NCBI GenBank assembly: GCA_017386585.1 | Contig: JAFNPO010000042.1 | Coordinates: 1 to 46,773, forward strand | DNA from: Aeriscardovia sp. | GTDB taxonomy: Bacteria > Actinomycetota > Actinomycetes > Actinomycetales > Bifidobacteriaceae | Direction of reading: 5' to 3' | DNA length: 46,773 nucleotides | Made by a program: the position numbers and the translations under genes | Notes under the pieces: generated by a model | Database searches by the model: none | The model's input: only the letters and a program-made list of their open reading frames with translations | Told to the model about the DNA's origin: nothing | Shown: one piece after another, positions 27,854 through 37,964 of the stretch | How the letters are laid out: each line of letters begins with the position of its first letter | Numbering within the stretch: position 1 is the stretch's first letter

Positions 27854-29353
27854 TCAGACGCGGGTCTTCTTGATGATCAGGCTACTGACCACTTTCGCGT
27901 CCGCTTGACCATGGGTAGCGCGCATAACAGCGCCGATAATGACGCCTATCGGCTTCATATTGCCGGCCTTCAGTTCAGCGGTGACCTCCGAATTAGCGAC
28001 TAGTGCGTCGTCGACGGCTTTCTCAATGGCGGAATCATCGTTCATAACCTTCCAGCCATGCTTCTCGACGACGTCGCCCGGACGGCCCTCGCCTTTGAGC
28101 ACAGCTTCGACGGTTTGCTTGGCAAGCTTGTTGTTGAGCTTGCCACCAGCGATCATCTTCTCAACGTCGGCGACGTCCTGCGGCGTGATGGGCAGATCTT
28201 CTAGCGAGATCTCGCGAGCATTGGACTCGCGCATGATTTCGCCGAGCCACCACTTGCGAGCGCCGGATGCGGTGGCACCTGCCTGCACCGTCTGGTCGAT
28301 GAGATCGAGAGCACCAGCGTTGAGAACGTCGCGCATCTCGAGATCAGACAGGCCCCACTCCTTCTGCAGGCGGTGTTTGCGGTGTAGTGGCATTTCTGGC
28401 AGGGTGGCGCGCAGCTTCTCAACTTGCTCCGGTGTGATATGCACCATTACGAGGTCCGGATCTGGGAAGTAGCGATAGTCATTCGCGTCGGACTTGGAGC
28501 GGCCGCCAGTAGTTGCCTGCGTGGCCTCGTCCCAGTGACGGGTCTCCTGTAACACTTGGCCGCCGTCCGCAAGGATGGCCGCCTGACGGCGAATTTCGTA
28601 GACAACGGTCTTTTCGATACCGCGGAACGAGTTGACATTCTTGGTTTCGGAACGAGTGCCGAGCGGGGCATCGGGGGACTCGCGCAAGGAGACGTTCACG
28701 TCGGCTCGCATATTACCCTGTTCCAGCTTGCCGTTGGAGACGTGGAGGGCGCGCGCGATGTCACGGATCTCGCGCACGTAGGCGCCGGCGATTTCGGCAG
28801 CCTTCTCACCCGCGCCGGTCACCAGCTTCGTCACGATCTCAACCAGTGGCACGCCGGCACGGTTGTAGTCGACGAGCGAATAGTCAGCACCCTCGATGCG
28901 GCCGTCGGCGCCGCCGATATGGGTGTTTTTGCCGGCGTCATCCTCGATGTGGGCGCGTTCGATCGGCACGCGGAACGTACTGCCGTCCTCGAGTTCAACG
29001 TCCAGGTAGCCTTCGCCATTAATCGGCTTGTCGGCCTGGGAGATTTGATAGTCACGCGGCATATCTGGGTAGAAGTAGTTCTTGCGGGCGAACTGACTCC
29101 ATTCGTTGACATGGCAGTGGAGGGCTAGGCCCAGACGAACGCCGTTGATGATAGCCTGTCTGTTGATCACGGGCAAGGAACCCGGTAGACCTAGCGATAC
29201 CGGAGTGAGCTCGGTGTTTGGTTCGCCGCCGAACTCGTAGTGCGCCGGGCCGAACAGCTTAGTGTTCGTGTTCAGTTCGACGTGGACTTCCAGACCGAAA
29301 ACGGGATCGAAACGTTTGATCGCTTCGGAGAACTTCATCAATTTCTCTGTCAT
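27854..29353 (-). CDS. gatB: Asp/Glu-tRNA amidotransferase subunit B
   Basis: 499 residues. GatB binds Glu-tRNA-Gln or Asp-tRNA-Asn and phosphorylates the acyl group before amidation. Signatures are [17 protein letters not shown], the conserved [15 protein letters not shown], the kinase-region [16 protein letters not shown], and [14 protein letters not shown]. The C-terminal YqeY-like tail ends TQTRV-like (SLIIKKTRV). The zinc-site Cys residues seen in other bacteria are absent, common in this phylum. The ATG at 29353 has GGAGG overlapping the gatA stop. Last gene of gatCAB, just before a strong terminator. Confidence 0.97.
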   Translation of the reverse strand: MTEKLMKFSEAIKRFDPVFGLEVHVELNTNTKLFGPAHYEFGGEPNTELTPVSLGLPGSLPVINRQAIINGVRLGLALHCHVNEWSQFARKNYFYPDMPRDYQISQADKPINGEGYLDVELEDGSTFRVPIERAHIEDDAGKNTHIGGADGRIEGADYSLVDYNRAGVPLVEIVTKLVTGAGEKAAEIAGAYVREIRDIARALHVSNGKLEQGNMRADVNVSLRESPDAPLGTRSETKNVNSFRGIEKTVVYEIRRQAAILADGGQVLQETRHWDEATQATTGGRSKSDANDYRYFPDPDLVMVHITPEQVEKLRATLPEMPLHRKHRLQKEWGLSDLEMRDVLNAGALDLIDQTVQAGATASGARKWWLGEIMRESNAREISLEDLPITPQDVADVEKMIAGGKLNNKLAKQTVEAVLKGEGRPGDVVEKHGWKVMNDDSAIEKAVDDALVANSEVTAELKAGNMKPIGVIIGAVMRATHGQADAKVVSSLIIKKTRV

Positions 29354-29354
29354 T

Positions 29355-30890
29355 TCACTCCTCCGACATCGAGTCGAGCCACGGGGTCTTCATTTTGGTC
29401 CAAATCGGGGCGCCCCACTTCTCAGTGAAAGCGACCTCCAGTGCAGACGCTACAGTGAATACCGTGTCGTCGTGACGCTGAGCGGCCATAATCTGGAAAC
29501 CGGTCGGCAGACCATCGCCGTCAAGACCGGACGGGATAGACAGGGCTGGTAGCCCAGCGAGGTTGGCCGGGATGGTAGCGATGTCATTGCGGTACATTGT
29601 TTCCGGGTTCTGTATCTCGCCCACCTTGAAAGCGCTCGTCGGGGCTGTTGGACACACGAGAACGTCAACGTCTCGGAACGCTTTCGCGAAGTCCTGGATC
29701 ATGACAGTGCGCACGCGCTGCGCCTTGCCGTACCATTCGTCGTACTTGCCGGCGGACAGTGCATAGGTTCCCAAGATGATGCGGCGCTTAACTTCGGGGC
29801 CGAAACCAGCCTCACGGGTGTACGCCATCATGTTCGCAGCCGTTTGTGAGACCCCGGCTGGCGGCATGACGCGCAGGCCGTAGCGCATGCCGTCGTAACG
29901 AGCGAGGTTGCTCGAAACCTCCGCCGGCATGATGACGTAATATACCCTGATGCCGTGCAGGAAGTTCGGGAAGCTCATCTCTTTGACCTCGGTGCCCATG
30001 GCTTCAAGCAGTTTAACGCCCTCATTGAAAGCGGCATTCACTTCCGGCTCGAAGCCATCGCCGGTGGCTTCTTTGACGATGCCGATCTTCAGACCCTTGA
30101 GGTCGCACTCGGTACCCTTGCGGGCCGCGGCGGCCATACTCGGAAGCTTGCCTGGCAGTGAGGTTGAATCATGGTCATCATAGCCGGCGATGACATCGTA
30201 CAGCATGGCTGCGTCGGTGACGGTGCGGGCGCACGGGCCGATCTGGTCGAGAGAAGATGCCATAGCGATGGCGCCGTAGCGAGACACATGGCCGTAGGTG
30301 GGCTTCATGCCGACGGTGCCGGTAAAGGCGGCCGGCTGGCGGATAGAACCACCGGTGTCGGTGCCTAGGGCTAGCGGGGACTCGAAACTAGCGACCGCGG
30401 ATGCGGAGCCACCCCCGGAGCCGCCTGGAACGCGAGTGGTGTCCCACGGATTGAAGGTCGGGTGGAACGCGGAAGTCTCAGTGGACGATCCCTGCGCAAA
30501 CTCGTCGAGGTTAGTCTTGCCGAGAATCGGCATGCCGACACGCTTCATGTGTGCGACGACAGTGGCATCGTACGGCGGAATCCAACCTTTGAGGATCTTG
30601 GAGGCAGCGGTCGTCTCGATGCCCTTGGTGACAATCATATCTTTGACAGCGACTGGGACGCCCGCGAGGTCCGAAAGCTCCTCACCCTTAGCACGACGCC
30701 TGTCAACGGCATCGGCCTGGGCTAGTGCCTCTTCGCTTGAACGGGCTAGGAAGGCCCGAATGGACGGCTCAGCAGCATCGATGACATCCAGTTCGGCCTG
30801 CGTGAGTTCGCGAGCGGAAATCTCGCCACTCTTGAGCTTGGCGGACATCTGCGTCGCCGTCAGGGTAACCAGTTCAGATTTCTGGGACAT
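29355..30890 (-). CDS. gatA: Asp/Glu-tRNA amidotransferase subunit A
   Basis: About 511 residues. GatA is the amidase that releases ammonia from glutamine for the transamidation. The Ser-cisSer-Lys triad is visible: Lys in [14 protein letters not shown], Ser residues in [16 protein letters not shown] and [17 protein letters not shown]. The family motif [20 protein letters not shown] is present. The ATG at 30890 has GAGGAG upstream, overlapping the gatC stop; a GTG at 30896 is an alternative. Middle gene of gatCAB. Its presence means the organism makes Gln-tRNA and/or Asn-tRNA indirectly. Confidence 0.97.
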   Translation of the reverse strand: MSQKSELVTLTATQMSAKLKSGEISARELTQAELDVIDAAEPSIRAFLARSSEEALAQADAVDRRRAKGEELSDLAGVPVAVKDMIVTKGIETTAASKILKGWIPPYDATVVAHMKRVGMPILGKTNLDEFAQGSSTETSAFHPTFNPWDTTRVPGGSGGGSASAVASFESPLALGTDTGGSIRQPAAFTGTVGMKPTYGHVSRYGAIAMASSLDQIGPCARTVTDAAMLYDVIAGYDDHDSTSLPGKLPSMAAAARKGTECDLKGLKIGIVKEATGDGFEPEVNAAFNEGVKLLEAMGTEVKEMSFPNFLHGIRVYYVIMPAEVSSNLARYDGMRYGLRVMPPAGVSQTAANMMAYTREAGFGPEVKRRIILGTYALSAGKYDEWYGKAQRVRTVMIQDFAKAFRDVDVLVCPTAPTSAFKVGEIQNPETMYRNDIATIPANLAGLPALSIPSGLDGDGLPTGFQIMAAQRHDDTVFTVASALEVAFTEKWGAPIWTKMKTPWLDSMSEE

Positions 30891-30892
30891 GT

Positions 30893-31189
30893 TCACTCCT
30901 CTCCCAGGATTCGCGGCGCGACGAACATGCCGTTTTCAGTGGCAGGGGCGCTAGCGAGCGCCTCATCCCGGTCGAGCGGGACCACGGCGACATCGGGACG
31001 CAGGTAGGCGTCAAGGAAGACGGGGTTGGTTGTCGGTTCGACTCCCTCTGTCGGAATGGCGCTGAGCTCGTCAATAGACTCGGCAAGACCGTTCAGCTCG
31101 CTCTCGAGGCTCGTTGCCTCGTCGTCCGTGAGGGCGATGGCGGCAAGATCCCCGATGTGTTTCACTTGCTCTTTCGTGAATGTAGCCAT
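30893..31189 (-). CDS. gatC: Asp/Glu-tRNA amidotransferase subunit C
   Basis: About 98 residues. GatC wraps around GatA and GatB and stabilises the complex. The family start [20 protein letters not shown] and the centre [20 protein letters not shown] are typical, as is the C-terminal LRPDVAVV with the end [12 protein letters not shown]. An upstream in-frame ATG at 31207 would add six residues. Neither start has an obvious ribosome binding site. It is the first gene of the operon; its stop overlaps the gatA start region. Confidence 0.93.
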   Translation of the reverse strand: MATFTKEQVKHIGDLAAIALTDDEATSLESELNGLAESIDELSAIPTEGVEPTTNPVFLDAYLRPDVAVVPLDRDEALASAPATENGMFVAPRILGEE

Positions 31190-31277
31190 AGCACTAATGC
31201 TATCCATGTTTTATGACAGTTCACAGAGTTTCTCACGCCTGTGGGGAAGACGGGAAACCTCCGTTTCTCGCGGCTTG

Positions 31278-32033
31278 CTATTGTTTTGGCGGCAAGGATG
31301 TCGTAGCTGGATGTTGGGCCGCGCAGGCGTGCATGGCAACGGCCGCTGCCGCGCCCGCGTTGATGGATCGGACGGAACCCCATTGAGTGATATAGACGAC
31401 GTCGTCGGACAAGTCTAACGCTCTCTGCGATAGTCCGGGGCCTTCCGCGCCAAACACCAGCAGGCATCGCTCTGGGAAGTGGTACGTCTCAATGGGTATG
31501 GCGCCCGGGACGTTGTCGATGGCGATGACGCGCAGACTTGACTCGCGCTCGCGCATGGAGGCAACGAGTTCCTCGACGGATGGATGGTGCACGATGTGCT
31601 GGTATAACTCTGTCATCAGCGAGCCGCGCCGGTTCCACTTGTGCGGGCCGATGATGTGGACGCAAGCCGCGCCGAAGGCGTTCGCGCTGCGGACCATTGA
31701 GCCAATGTTGAAGTCGTGCGTCCAGTTTTCCACGGCGACTTCAAAGCCGTGCCGGCCTCGCGTATCTAGGTCCTCGCGGATGGCGTTGACTGTCCAGTAG
31801 CGGTAACGATCGAGGACATTGCGCGTGTCACCCTCATCCAGCAGCGTGGGATCGAAGCGCGTGTGATCGGGGTTAGACGGATCGTCAGGCCGCAGCGTGC
31901 CTGGATGTTCTTGTACCCAGGGACCGACACCGATCTTGCGGAACTCTGGTTTGCCGGCTTCCAGGGCTGCTTTGGTGACGGGGTTTGGTTCAAACACGGG
32001 TGCTCTCGCTTTCCCCACACTCGCTGTGGACAC
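31278..32033 (-). CDS. SpoU/TrmH-family RNA 2'-O-methyltransferase
   Basis: 251 residues. The SpoU knot fold is at about residues 95-240: NIGSMVRSANAFGAACVHII (motif 1), LLVFGAEGPGLS (motif 2) and RSINAGAAAAVAMHA (motif 3). It methylates a ribose in tRNA or rRNA using SAM; the exact target is not readable. An N-terminal region of about 90 residues (KIGVGPWVQEHPGTLRPDD) is unlike E. coli TrmH. The start is uncertain: a GTG at 32033 overlaps the upstream PyrE-like gene by 44 bases, and in-frame GTGs at 32018 and 31997 are possible. It belongs to the same minus-strand run. Confidence 0.85.
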   Translation of the reverse strand: MSTASVGKARAPVFEPNPVTKAALEAGKPEFRKIGVGPWVQEHPGTLRPDDPSNPDHTRFDPTLLDEGDTRNVLDRYRYWTVNAIREDLDTRGRHGFEVAVENWTHDFNIGSMVRSANAFGAACVHIIGPHKWNRRGSLMTELYQHIVHHPSVEELVASMRERESSLRVIAIDNVPGAIPIETYHFPERCLLVFGAEGPGLSQRALDLSDDVVYITQWGSVRSINAGAAAAVAMHACAAQHPATTSLPPKQ

Positions 32034-32643
32034 TGGTATCAGTGTGGGTAGCGGCGCCTGTTTTCACGTCGGTGCTCGAGAAGACATAAACAAACGGCAG
32101 CTCGGATTGCCGGTGCGACACTGGATCGACGATCCGGATTGTGGCCGGTGGCTCGCTGGAACCTCCGGCCACTAAGGACGCTACGGCCAGTACCTGTGCG
32201 TTTTCGCGTGACACCACGCCGAAGTCGAGGTCCAGCTCGTTGGACTTCGTCAACGTCACGATGGAGGACGTCTGGATGTATGACAGGTCGCTGAGCCAGG
32301 CGTCTAGCAGGATAACACGTTTGCCAGCGATGCTCGGCCCTTTGACTCCCGGATACACGAAATCCAGACTGAACCCATCGAGTTCCTGGCCGCGAGAAGC
32401 GGCTGCGTCAATCATGGCAACAACGAATGGAACAGCGGCGGCCGTCAGCGCACCGACTGCGTCGAAATCATCGACGCAGTATCCGCAGTCCTCTAGCGTG
32501 TCGAGCAGCGCGTGTCCGGCTAGGACCGGACCATCGTGGTCGAAAGCTACGGAACTCAGTTCGGAGAACGGTTTTTTGCTGATATCCCGCGCCACCAGTT
32601 GCCGCAGCCGCTCGCTAGGATTATTCCATCCATTGCTTGTCAT
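31990..32643 (-). CDS. PyrE-like phosphoribosyltransferase homologue lacking the PRPP loop
   Basis: About 217 residues. The core aligns by eye with actinobacterial orotate phosphoribosyltransferase: SERLRQLVARDI, HALLDTLEDCGYCVDDFDAV, VGALTAAAVPFVVAMIDAAA, then GPSIAGKRVILLDAW. Where PyrE has the catalytic lysine segment (RKxxKxHG) this has LDFVYPG, and where PyrE has the PRPP loop (DTxTTGGS) this has DAWLSDLSY. It therefore probably does not transfer phosphoribosyl groups. It may be a pseudoenzyme with a binding or regulatory role. The ATG at 32643 has AGAGGA upstream. It lies between rmuC and the SpoU methyltransferase, with short spacing to both. Confidence 0.7.
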   Translation of the reverse strand: MTSNGWNNPSERLRQLVARDISKKPFSELSSVAFDHDGPVLAGHALLDTLEDCGYCVDDFDAVGALTAAAVPFVVAMIDAAASRGQELDGFSLDFVYPGVKGPSIAGKRVILLDAWLSDLSYIQTSSIVTLTKSNELDLDFGVVSRENAQVLAVASLVAGGSSEPPATIRIVDPVSHRQSELPFVYVFSSTDVKTGAATHTDTSVHSECGESESTRV

Positions 32644-32656
32644 CGTTTTCCTCTTT

Positions 32657-34009
32657 TCAGTCGTCGGTATGTTTATCCCCACTGGTATCCGAAACGAACT
32701 CCGGAGCCGTCAGTTCACGTACGTCGCCCTTGTCTTCGTCGATGTAGTCGACCGGCGCAATGGACTCGGGGTTCATGCGCTGCATCTGCCGAGCCGGTGG
32801 AAGGATGGTTCGCTGGACGTTGCCAATCACCTTGTTGTATGCCCGCACAGTCTTGGTCAAATCACCACCCAGCTCGCCCATGTACTTGCCGAAGGTGCAG
32901 AAGCCTTTATAAACGCGATCGCTGCTGTCTAGTAGCTTGCGGGCGTCCTCCGACAGGCTTTGCTGTTGCCAGGAGAAAACAACGGACTTGAGGACCGACC
33001 ATAGCGACACTGGTGAGCAGAGAGCGACACGGTGCGCAAAAGCGTAGTCAAGCAGGGTAGGGTCAGTGGTCAGGGCCGCCGAGAGCCATGACTCGTTTGG
33101 TATGAAGGCGACTACAAAGTCGGTGGATTCCGCAAAATCCTCCCAGTAGGACTGCTTTGCCAGCTCGTCGATGTGGGAACGCAGGTTGCGCGCATGTTCC
33201 TTAAGGTACCGGTTCCGCAACGCCATCTCCGCATCTGAGGCTGTATCCGGAATGTTTTGGGCGCGCTCGTACTGAGTGAACGGCGCCTTGGCATCGACGG
33301 GGATGATTTTGCTGCCTGGCAAATGAATAACCATGTCCGGCCGGTCAGTGCCCCCATGCGTATTATCGACACTCACCTGCGTATCGAAGTCGACGTGTTC
33401 GACAAGACCGGCCAACTCCACGATGTTTTTGAGCTGGACTTCGCCCCAGTGGCCGCGCTGTCTGTTGTCCTTCAGAATGCTAGCCAGCTTCGTTGTCTCA
33501 GTGTCCAGCATTTCCTGTTGGTGCCCTAGGCTCTGCAGCTGCGCTGCTAGCTTGCCGCGCTCAGCCTGACGCGCCCCCTCGATTTCCGAAACCTTCTTGC
33601 GCAGAGACTCGAGGTTCGCTGACACTGGCGACAGTGCCTGCAGGATTTTGGACTGCTCCTGCTGAGCGGATGTCTTCTCCCGCTGGCGTTCCTCCACGCG
33701 GCGCTGCTCAGCGTGTTGGAGATCGGATAGCTGCTGCTTGAGATACTCTGCCTGCGACGCTAGTCCCTCAGCTTTCGACTGCTGATACGCCAAATCCTGC
33801 TGGCTCTGGCTGAGAACGGACTTCGTTGAATCCAGTTCCTGCTGCGCTTGCGCCAGCCGCTCCCTCAGTTCCGGAACCTGGGCCGCGGCCGCGGCCTGTT
33901 CCGGGTCGACGGTCGGACCTATCACCACTTTCGGTGAGTGCGAGCGCGCGAAGAAGTATCCCGTCGCCGCGCCAACGGCAAGACCAATCACCAGGGAAAC
34001 ATCAAACAT
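32657..34009 (-). CDS. rmuC: DNA recombination protein RmuC
   Basis: 450 residues. RmuC limits inverted-repeat rearrangements and has a nuclease-like fold. There is an N-terminal membrane segment (VSLVIGLAVGAATGYFFARS), a long Q/E/L-rich coiled coil at about 45-165, then the RmuC domain with RQRGHWGEVQLKNIVELAGL, PDMVIHLPGSKIIPVDAKAP, FVVAFIPNESWLSAAL and VALCSPVSLWSVLKSV. The lysine in VDAKAP is the nuclease-type residue. There is no obvious ribosome binding site; a 16-bp tandem repeat lies just before the ATG. The PyrE-like gene follows closely. Confidence 0.93.
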   Translation of the reverse strand: MFDVSLVIGLAVGAATGYFFARSHSPKVVIGPTVDPEQAAAAAQVPELRERLAQAQQELDSTKSVLSQSQQDLAYQQSKAEGLASQAEYLKQQLSDLQHAEQRRVEERQREKTSAQQEQSKILQALSPVSANLESLRKKVSEIEGARQAERGKLAAQLQSLGHQQEMLDTETTKLASILKDNRQRGHWGEVQLKNIVELAGLVEHVDFDTQVSVDNTHGGTDRPDMVIHLPGSKIIPVDAKAPFTQYERAQNIPDTASDAEMALRNRYLKEHARNLRSHIDELAKQSYWEDFAESTDFVVAFIPNESWLSAALTTDPTLLDYAFAHRVALCSPVSLWSVLKSVVFSWQQQSLSEDARKLLDSSDRVYKGFCTFGKYMGELGGDLTKTVRAYNKVIGNVQRTILPPARQMQRMNPESIAPVDYIDEDKGDVRELTAPEFVSDTSGDKHTDD

Positions 34010-34014
34010 ACATT

Positions 34015-34046
34015 CGATTTAAGCAGAAAACGATTTAAGCAGAAAA
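34015..34046. repeat. 16-bp perfect tandem repeat upstream of rmuC
   Basis: CGATTTAAGCAGAAAA occurs twice head to tail with no gap. On the minus strand each copy contains CTTAAAT, which resembles a -10 element, and the nearer copy ends five bases before the rmuC ATG. Possibly a duplicated promoter element. Confidence 0.9.
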
Positions 34047-34176
34047 ATGAGCACCCTGCAACCGCGTGAAACCGAAGCGTTCCCAAGCGTTTTCGCCGTT
34101 CTGAGCCGTGTGGTCCTGACAGCCGCGTTAACTCCGCGCGGCTTGATCCTTGACGATCATGCGCTCGCAGCCACTT

Positions 34177-36627
34177 CTACTTGCGGATGCCCATCATCCA
34201 CAGACACCAAGCATTCTCATACGCCAGTTCGGCCCACTGTCGGTATCGGCCCGACGTGCCGCCATGTCCCGCCGAATCGGTCTCGACTTTGAGGATGACG
34301 TCCGCCCCAATCTCTGGCTCCTGCAGGCGAGCGACCCATTTGAGTGGTTCGACTGGCAGGACACGCGTGTCATTGAGCGACGTCGTGACGAAGACACTCG
34401 GCATGGTCGCCGAGCCGAATCGCCTGCGCCGCTGCTCGGCGGTTAGAACGTTCTCGTACGGCGAATAAGACTTCATGTAGCGGTACACGGCCGGGTTATG
34501 CAGGGGATCGCCCCACTCGTCCCACTCCGTCACTGTCAGCGGCAGCGAGGGATTGAGGATAGACGTTAGGGCGTCGACGAACGGCACATCTGCCTCCACA
34601 CCCCGGTACAGTTCAGGAGCCATGTTGACAATGGCGCCCATGAGTAACCCACCGGCGGAACCCCCATTCGCCACGGTCCTGGCGCGATCAGCCCAGCCGT
34701 TGTCCTCCAGCCATCGTGTAGCAGCGATGAAGTCGGTGAACGTGTTTTTCTTGGACAGTCCCTTGCCTTGCTCGTACCACTGGCGACCCATTTCACCGCC
34801 GCCGCGCACGTGCGCTACGGCGTACAGTACGCCACGGTCCAGCAAACTGAGCCGGCCGACAGAGAATCCAGGGTCGGATGACGATTCGTAGGCCCCATAC
34901 CCGGTGATGAACATCGGGGCCGGAGCAGACAACCGGTCGGGACGCCAGACCAGAGAGACGGGCACGCGCACCCCGTCGGGGGCTGGAACCCATACGCGAC
35001 GCTCAGAGTAGTTCGCCGGATCAAAATCGCCCAGGACCGTAGCCGCGCGGAGGAAGACGTCCTTACCCGTCGACGGGTCCAGCTCGTGAACCTGCGGCGG
35101 CACCGTATAAGAGCCGTAGGAATAGCGCAGGAACGGCGCCTCGTAGGACGGGCTACCCACCGACCCGATAGACCAGAGCCGACCGCCAGAATCGTCATGA
35201 GACATACTCCGAGCCGTGTCAACAATCCTGTTGACGTTTCCACCTGCACGATACCTCTGAGCCCCAACGCTTTCAGTAGCACCAACATTCGCGTCCTCGT
35301 TGCCGCGCACATAGTGATCGACAGGATCCAGGTTCGCTAAACCTCCCAGACCTTTGCCTGGTAGGACATCGCGGAACGCCCACGGTCGACCGGCTTGAAA
35401 GTCAGTGGCCGCCTGGCGTGAGGATGTGACGGCTAGACGTGTCATTCCTTCGCGCCGGTAGCTGAGCACGACGTAGTCTCGGTAGAACTCGATTCCATCG
35501 ATGCGCTGGCCGATGCGCAGGCCTGGGTCGTCCTCCGGTGTACTGCCACGCGCAATACACACGCCATCGCCGATGCGGTAGGGAGGCTTCTCGGAGCGCA
35601 GGTCGATGACGTCCACCTCGAAGTTTGAATCAACAGAGTTGTGGACGACCACTGCCAACGGGATGTCTTCTCCGTCGACGGCCACGCCGCGCTCGAAACG
35701 CGCAAAGCTCATGTCGTAGTCGATACCCTCCTGACGCGGGATAACCGGCTCGAAACGTGCCGTCGGGTCGTCCACCGGTACGCGTAGCACCTCCGACGTT
35801 GTCTCCGAAGCACTCGTGACGACGATCGACTTCTCGTCGAAACTCATTCCCACACCCACAAAGAACCGTTCGTCCAGCTCTCTCCAAGCTTCGACGTCCT
35901 CCTCGACGGGCGTACCCACACGATGGCGCCACACACTCCATGGGCGCCAAGCGTCATTGACCTTCGTGTAGAAAATCCACCGTCCGTCGGGTGTGAGACA
36001 GCCCCCGGAAGCGACGCCCTCAATGACACCGGGTAAATCGTGCCCCGGATTCACACCCAGGACAGACCGGTCGCCGATAACCCGACAACGAATGTCGTAC
36101 CGTTCGTCACCACGCGTGTCTGTGCTGTACAACAGCAGCGAACCATCCTTGCTAATATCCATGGCACCCAAGCAGAAGAAGCTCTTTCCTTCAGCCTCCT
36201 TGTTAGCGTCGAAATACACCTGTTCACCAGACAGAGACCCCGGAAGGGACAACGGATCGATCCGCGGCGGCCGCCAATCGAACTCATCAGTCACTGGGAT
36301 ACGGCATTGCAGGCCGTACTGGAGTCCCTGCACCGTGCGAGCGAAGTACCACCAACCGTCCATGCGCACGGGCACCGACAGATCCGTTTGCTGAATATGG
36401 CTTTCGAACTCGTCAAGGAGAGTACGGCGCAAACCCGCCATCGGCGCCATCCTCGCCTCTGTCCAAGCGTTTTCAGCGTTAATGTACGATCGGACACGTG
36501 GCGAAGCTGTGTCCCGCATCCACTCGTAGTTATCAGTGAAGATATCGCCGTGAACAACCCTGGCGTGTGGTTCTTTCACAGCGGCCGGTGGATTCGGTTG
36601 CGAGGTTTCACCCTGGCCGCTCACCAC
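34177..36627 (-). CDS. ptrB: Prolyl oligopeptidase family serine peptidase (oligopeptidase B-like)
   Basis: 816 residues of family S9A. It cuts short peptides in the cytoplasm, oligopeptidase B after basic residues. A beta-propeller gate occupies about residues 60-480 and the hydrolase domain the rest. The active site is complete: Ser in ANGGSAGGLLMGAIVN, Asp in TTSLNDTRVLPVEPLKW, His in ETDSAGHGGTSGRYRQW. The block GYGAYESSSDPGFSVGRLSL and HVRGGGEMGRQWYEQGK are family hallmarks. It is longer than E. coli PtrB (686) because of loops in the propeller. The GTG start overlaps the stop of the App1-domain gene. Gene symbol by similarity only. Confidence 0.9.
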   Translation of the reverse strand: MVSGQGETSQPNPPAAVKEPHARVVHGDIFTDNYEWMRDTASPRVRSYINAENAWTEARMAPMAGLRRTLLDEFESHIQQTDLSVPVRMDGWWYFARTVQGLQYGLQCRIPVTDEFDWRPPRIDPLSLPGSLSGEQVYFDANKEAEGKSFFCLGAMDISKDGSLLLYSTDTRGDERYDIRCRVIGDRSVLGVNPGHDLPGVIEGVASGGCLTPDGRWIFYTKVNDAWRPWSVWRHRVGTPVEEDVEAWRELDERFFVGVGMSFDEKSIVVTSASETTSEVLRVPVDDPTARFEPVIPRQEGIDYDMSFARFERGVAVDGEDIPLAVVVHNSVDSNFEVDVIDLRSEKPPYRIGDGVCIARGSTPEDDPGLRIGQRIDGIEFYRDYVVLSYRREGMTRLAVTSSRQAATDFQAGRPWAFRDVLPGKGLGGLANLDPVDHYVRGNEDANVGATESVGAQRYRAGGNVNRIVDTARSMSHDDSGGRLWSIGSVGSPSYEAPFLRYSYGSYTVPPQVHELDPSTGKDVFLRAATVLGDFDPANYSERRVWVPAPDGVRVPVSLVWRPDRLSAPAPMFITGYGAYESSSDPGFSVGRLSLLDRGVLYAVAHVRGGGEMGRQWYEQGKGLSKKNTFTDFIAATRWLEDNGWADRARTVANGGSAGGLLMGAIVNMAPELYRGVEADVPFVDALTSILNPSLPLTVTEWDEWGDPLHNPAVYRYMKSYSPYENVLTAEQRRRRFGSATMPSVFVTTSLNDTRVLPVEPLKWVARLQEPEIGADVILKVETDSAGHGGTSGRYRQWAELAYENAWCLWMMGIRK

Positions 36628-37826
36628 CCCTGCTCCTTCTCGTGCAGCTGGCGCAGACGCTCGTGATCGTGTAGCTCCTGAATGTACGGAATCATTGTGC
36701 GGCGCAGGTTTTCACCACTATGCCCATAGAACACTGGCACTTTCACGTCCGGCATAGCGTGCAGGGACATATGAAAATGCATCGATTCAACCGGCTGCAG
36801 TTGGCGAATTCCGATAGCTAGGACACGCTCCGGATGATTATTAGCAATACGCGCGTATGTCTGCGGGTCATGCTGACCGTTATCGCCGATAAGGATAAAA
36901 CGCATGTCAGGGAAATCACTCATGAGCTGTTCGCAGAACTCTAGTTTGTGTTCAACACCCGTGGGAATGAAGGTTTTAGGACGCGGATCAAAGTCGCGCA
37001 GCAGCAGCGGCCCCTGCGGGAAACCGTGGATAGCAATGAACCGCCGCAACATCGGCTCGATGTTCCACGGTGAAGTCGACAGGTAGAAGAATGGTGCGCC
37101 ACCCAGCACATCACGCAGCTGGCGATAAAAGGACGCCATGCCGGGGACAGCTTCACGCTTACGGGGATCCGTGAAAAGCATATTGCACAGCGCGGAGATG
37201 GGATCGGGCACGTCGGTGACCAACACGGTGTCGTCCAAATCGGAAATGATGCCGACTTTCTTACCGGCCCCCACTGTGTACAGCGGCGCATGTACCGACT
37301 GGCGACCCGGCACCGTGTACGTCACATCGTGGACACCCGGCTCACGGCTCCCTTCTGTCACCAGATCCAGATAGCCATGACCGTCCGACACCGCCCGGCT
37401 CGCGGCCTCATTACGCCGCGAATCAGCCGGGTCATGCGCTGAACTCGATCCAATCTGCACTGTCTCCAGCGGGATACCGTCGATAGCGATCGACACGGGC
37501 ACGTAGGGAGCGGGCACCATCAACGCGGCACGAATGCCGCGCACAACAGGCACTTTAGGAACCTGAGAACCGGCACGCACCGTCCGGCAGATAAGACGGG
37601 AGTACTTCTCCGTCCCATAACCGATGTACGGATCCACGCGTGGCGTCCACCGCAACGCGCGCGTCACATCAGTCGACAGGTCGACCCACATCTGGAACGC
37701 TGAGGTCACAGCCGCGCGACCCAGGCGCGTCAACAACGGTTTACGTTCGGGACGCTCGCTGTTCGCCGGCTTCTCGACCATTGTGAACGAACGGCGGAAC
37801 GCGAGCTTCCGCACTTTGTTTGGCAC
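36621..37826 (-). CDS. App1-domain (DUF2183) phosphatase-like protein
   Basis: 401 residues. The C-terminal half carries the App1 phosphatidate phosphatase catalytic domain of HAD type: the DxDxT motif is in KVGIISDLDDTVLVTDVPDP, followed by FFYLSTSPWNIEPMLRRFIA, RDFDPRPKTFIPTGVEHKLE, then MRFILIGDNGQHDPQTYARI. The N-terminal half, with RALRWTPRVDPYIGYGTEKY, is a beta-rich domain typical of these proteins. In yeast App1 dephosphorylates phosphatidate; bacterial homologues are uncharacterised. The GTG start has AAAGGAT upstream. It is coupled to the oligopeptidase by overlap. Confidence 0.88.
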   Translation of the reverse strand: MPNKVRKLAFRRSFTMVEKPANSERPERKPLLTRLGRAAVTSAFQMWVDLSTDVTRALRWTPRVDPYIGYGTEKYSRLICRTVRAGSQVPKVPVVRGIRAALMVPAPYVPVSIAIDGIPLETVQIGSSSAHDPADSRRNEAASRAVSDGHGYLDLVTEGSREPGVHDVTYTVPGRQSVHAPLYTVGAGKKVGIISDLDDTVLVTDVPDPISALCNMLFTDPRKREAVPGMASFYRQLRDVLGGAPFFYLSTSPWNIEPMLRRFIAIHGFPQGPLLLRDFDPRPKTFIPTGVEHKLEFCEQLMSDFPDMRFILIGDNGQHDPQTYARIANNHPERVLAIGIRQLQPVESMHFHMSLHAMPDVKVPVFYGHSGENLRRTMIPYIQELHDHERLRQLHEKEQGW

Positions 37827-37964
37827 TATCGATCCTTTGCTGAAAATAGCTGAAAAATAAGGGTAACAATCCTTGAGGGACTCCCGAAGCGGTCGTACCC
37901 AGAAAGCGGCCGGGCCGGAGCGGTTGTCAGAAAGGAAGTACCCGGAAAGATCACTTCTCCACAG

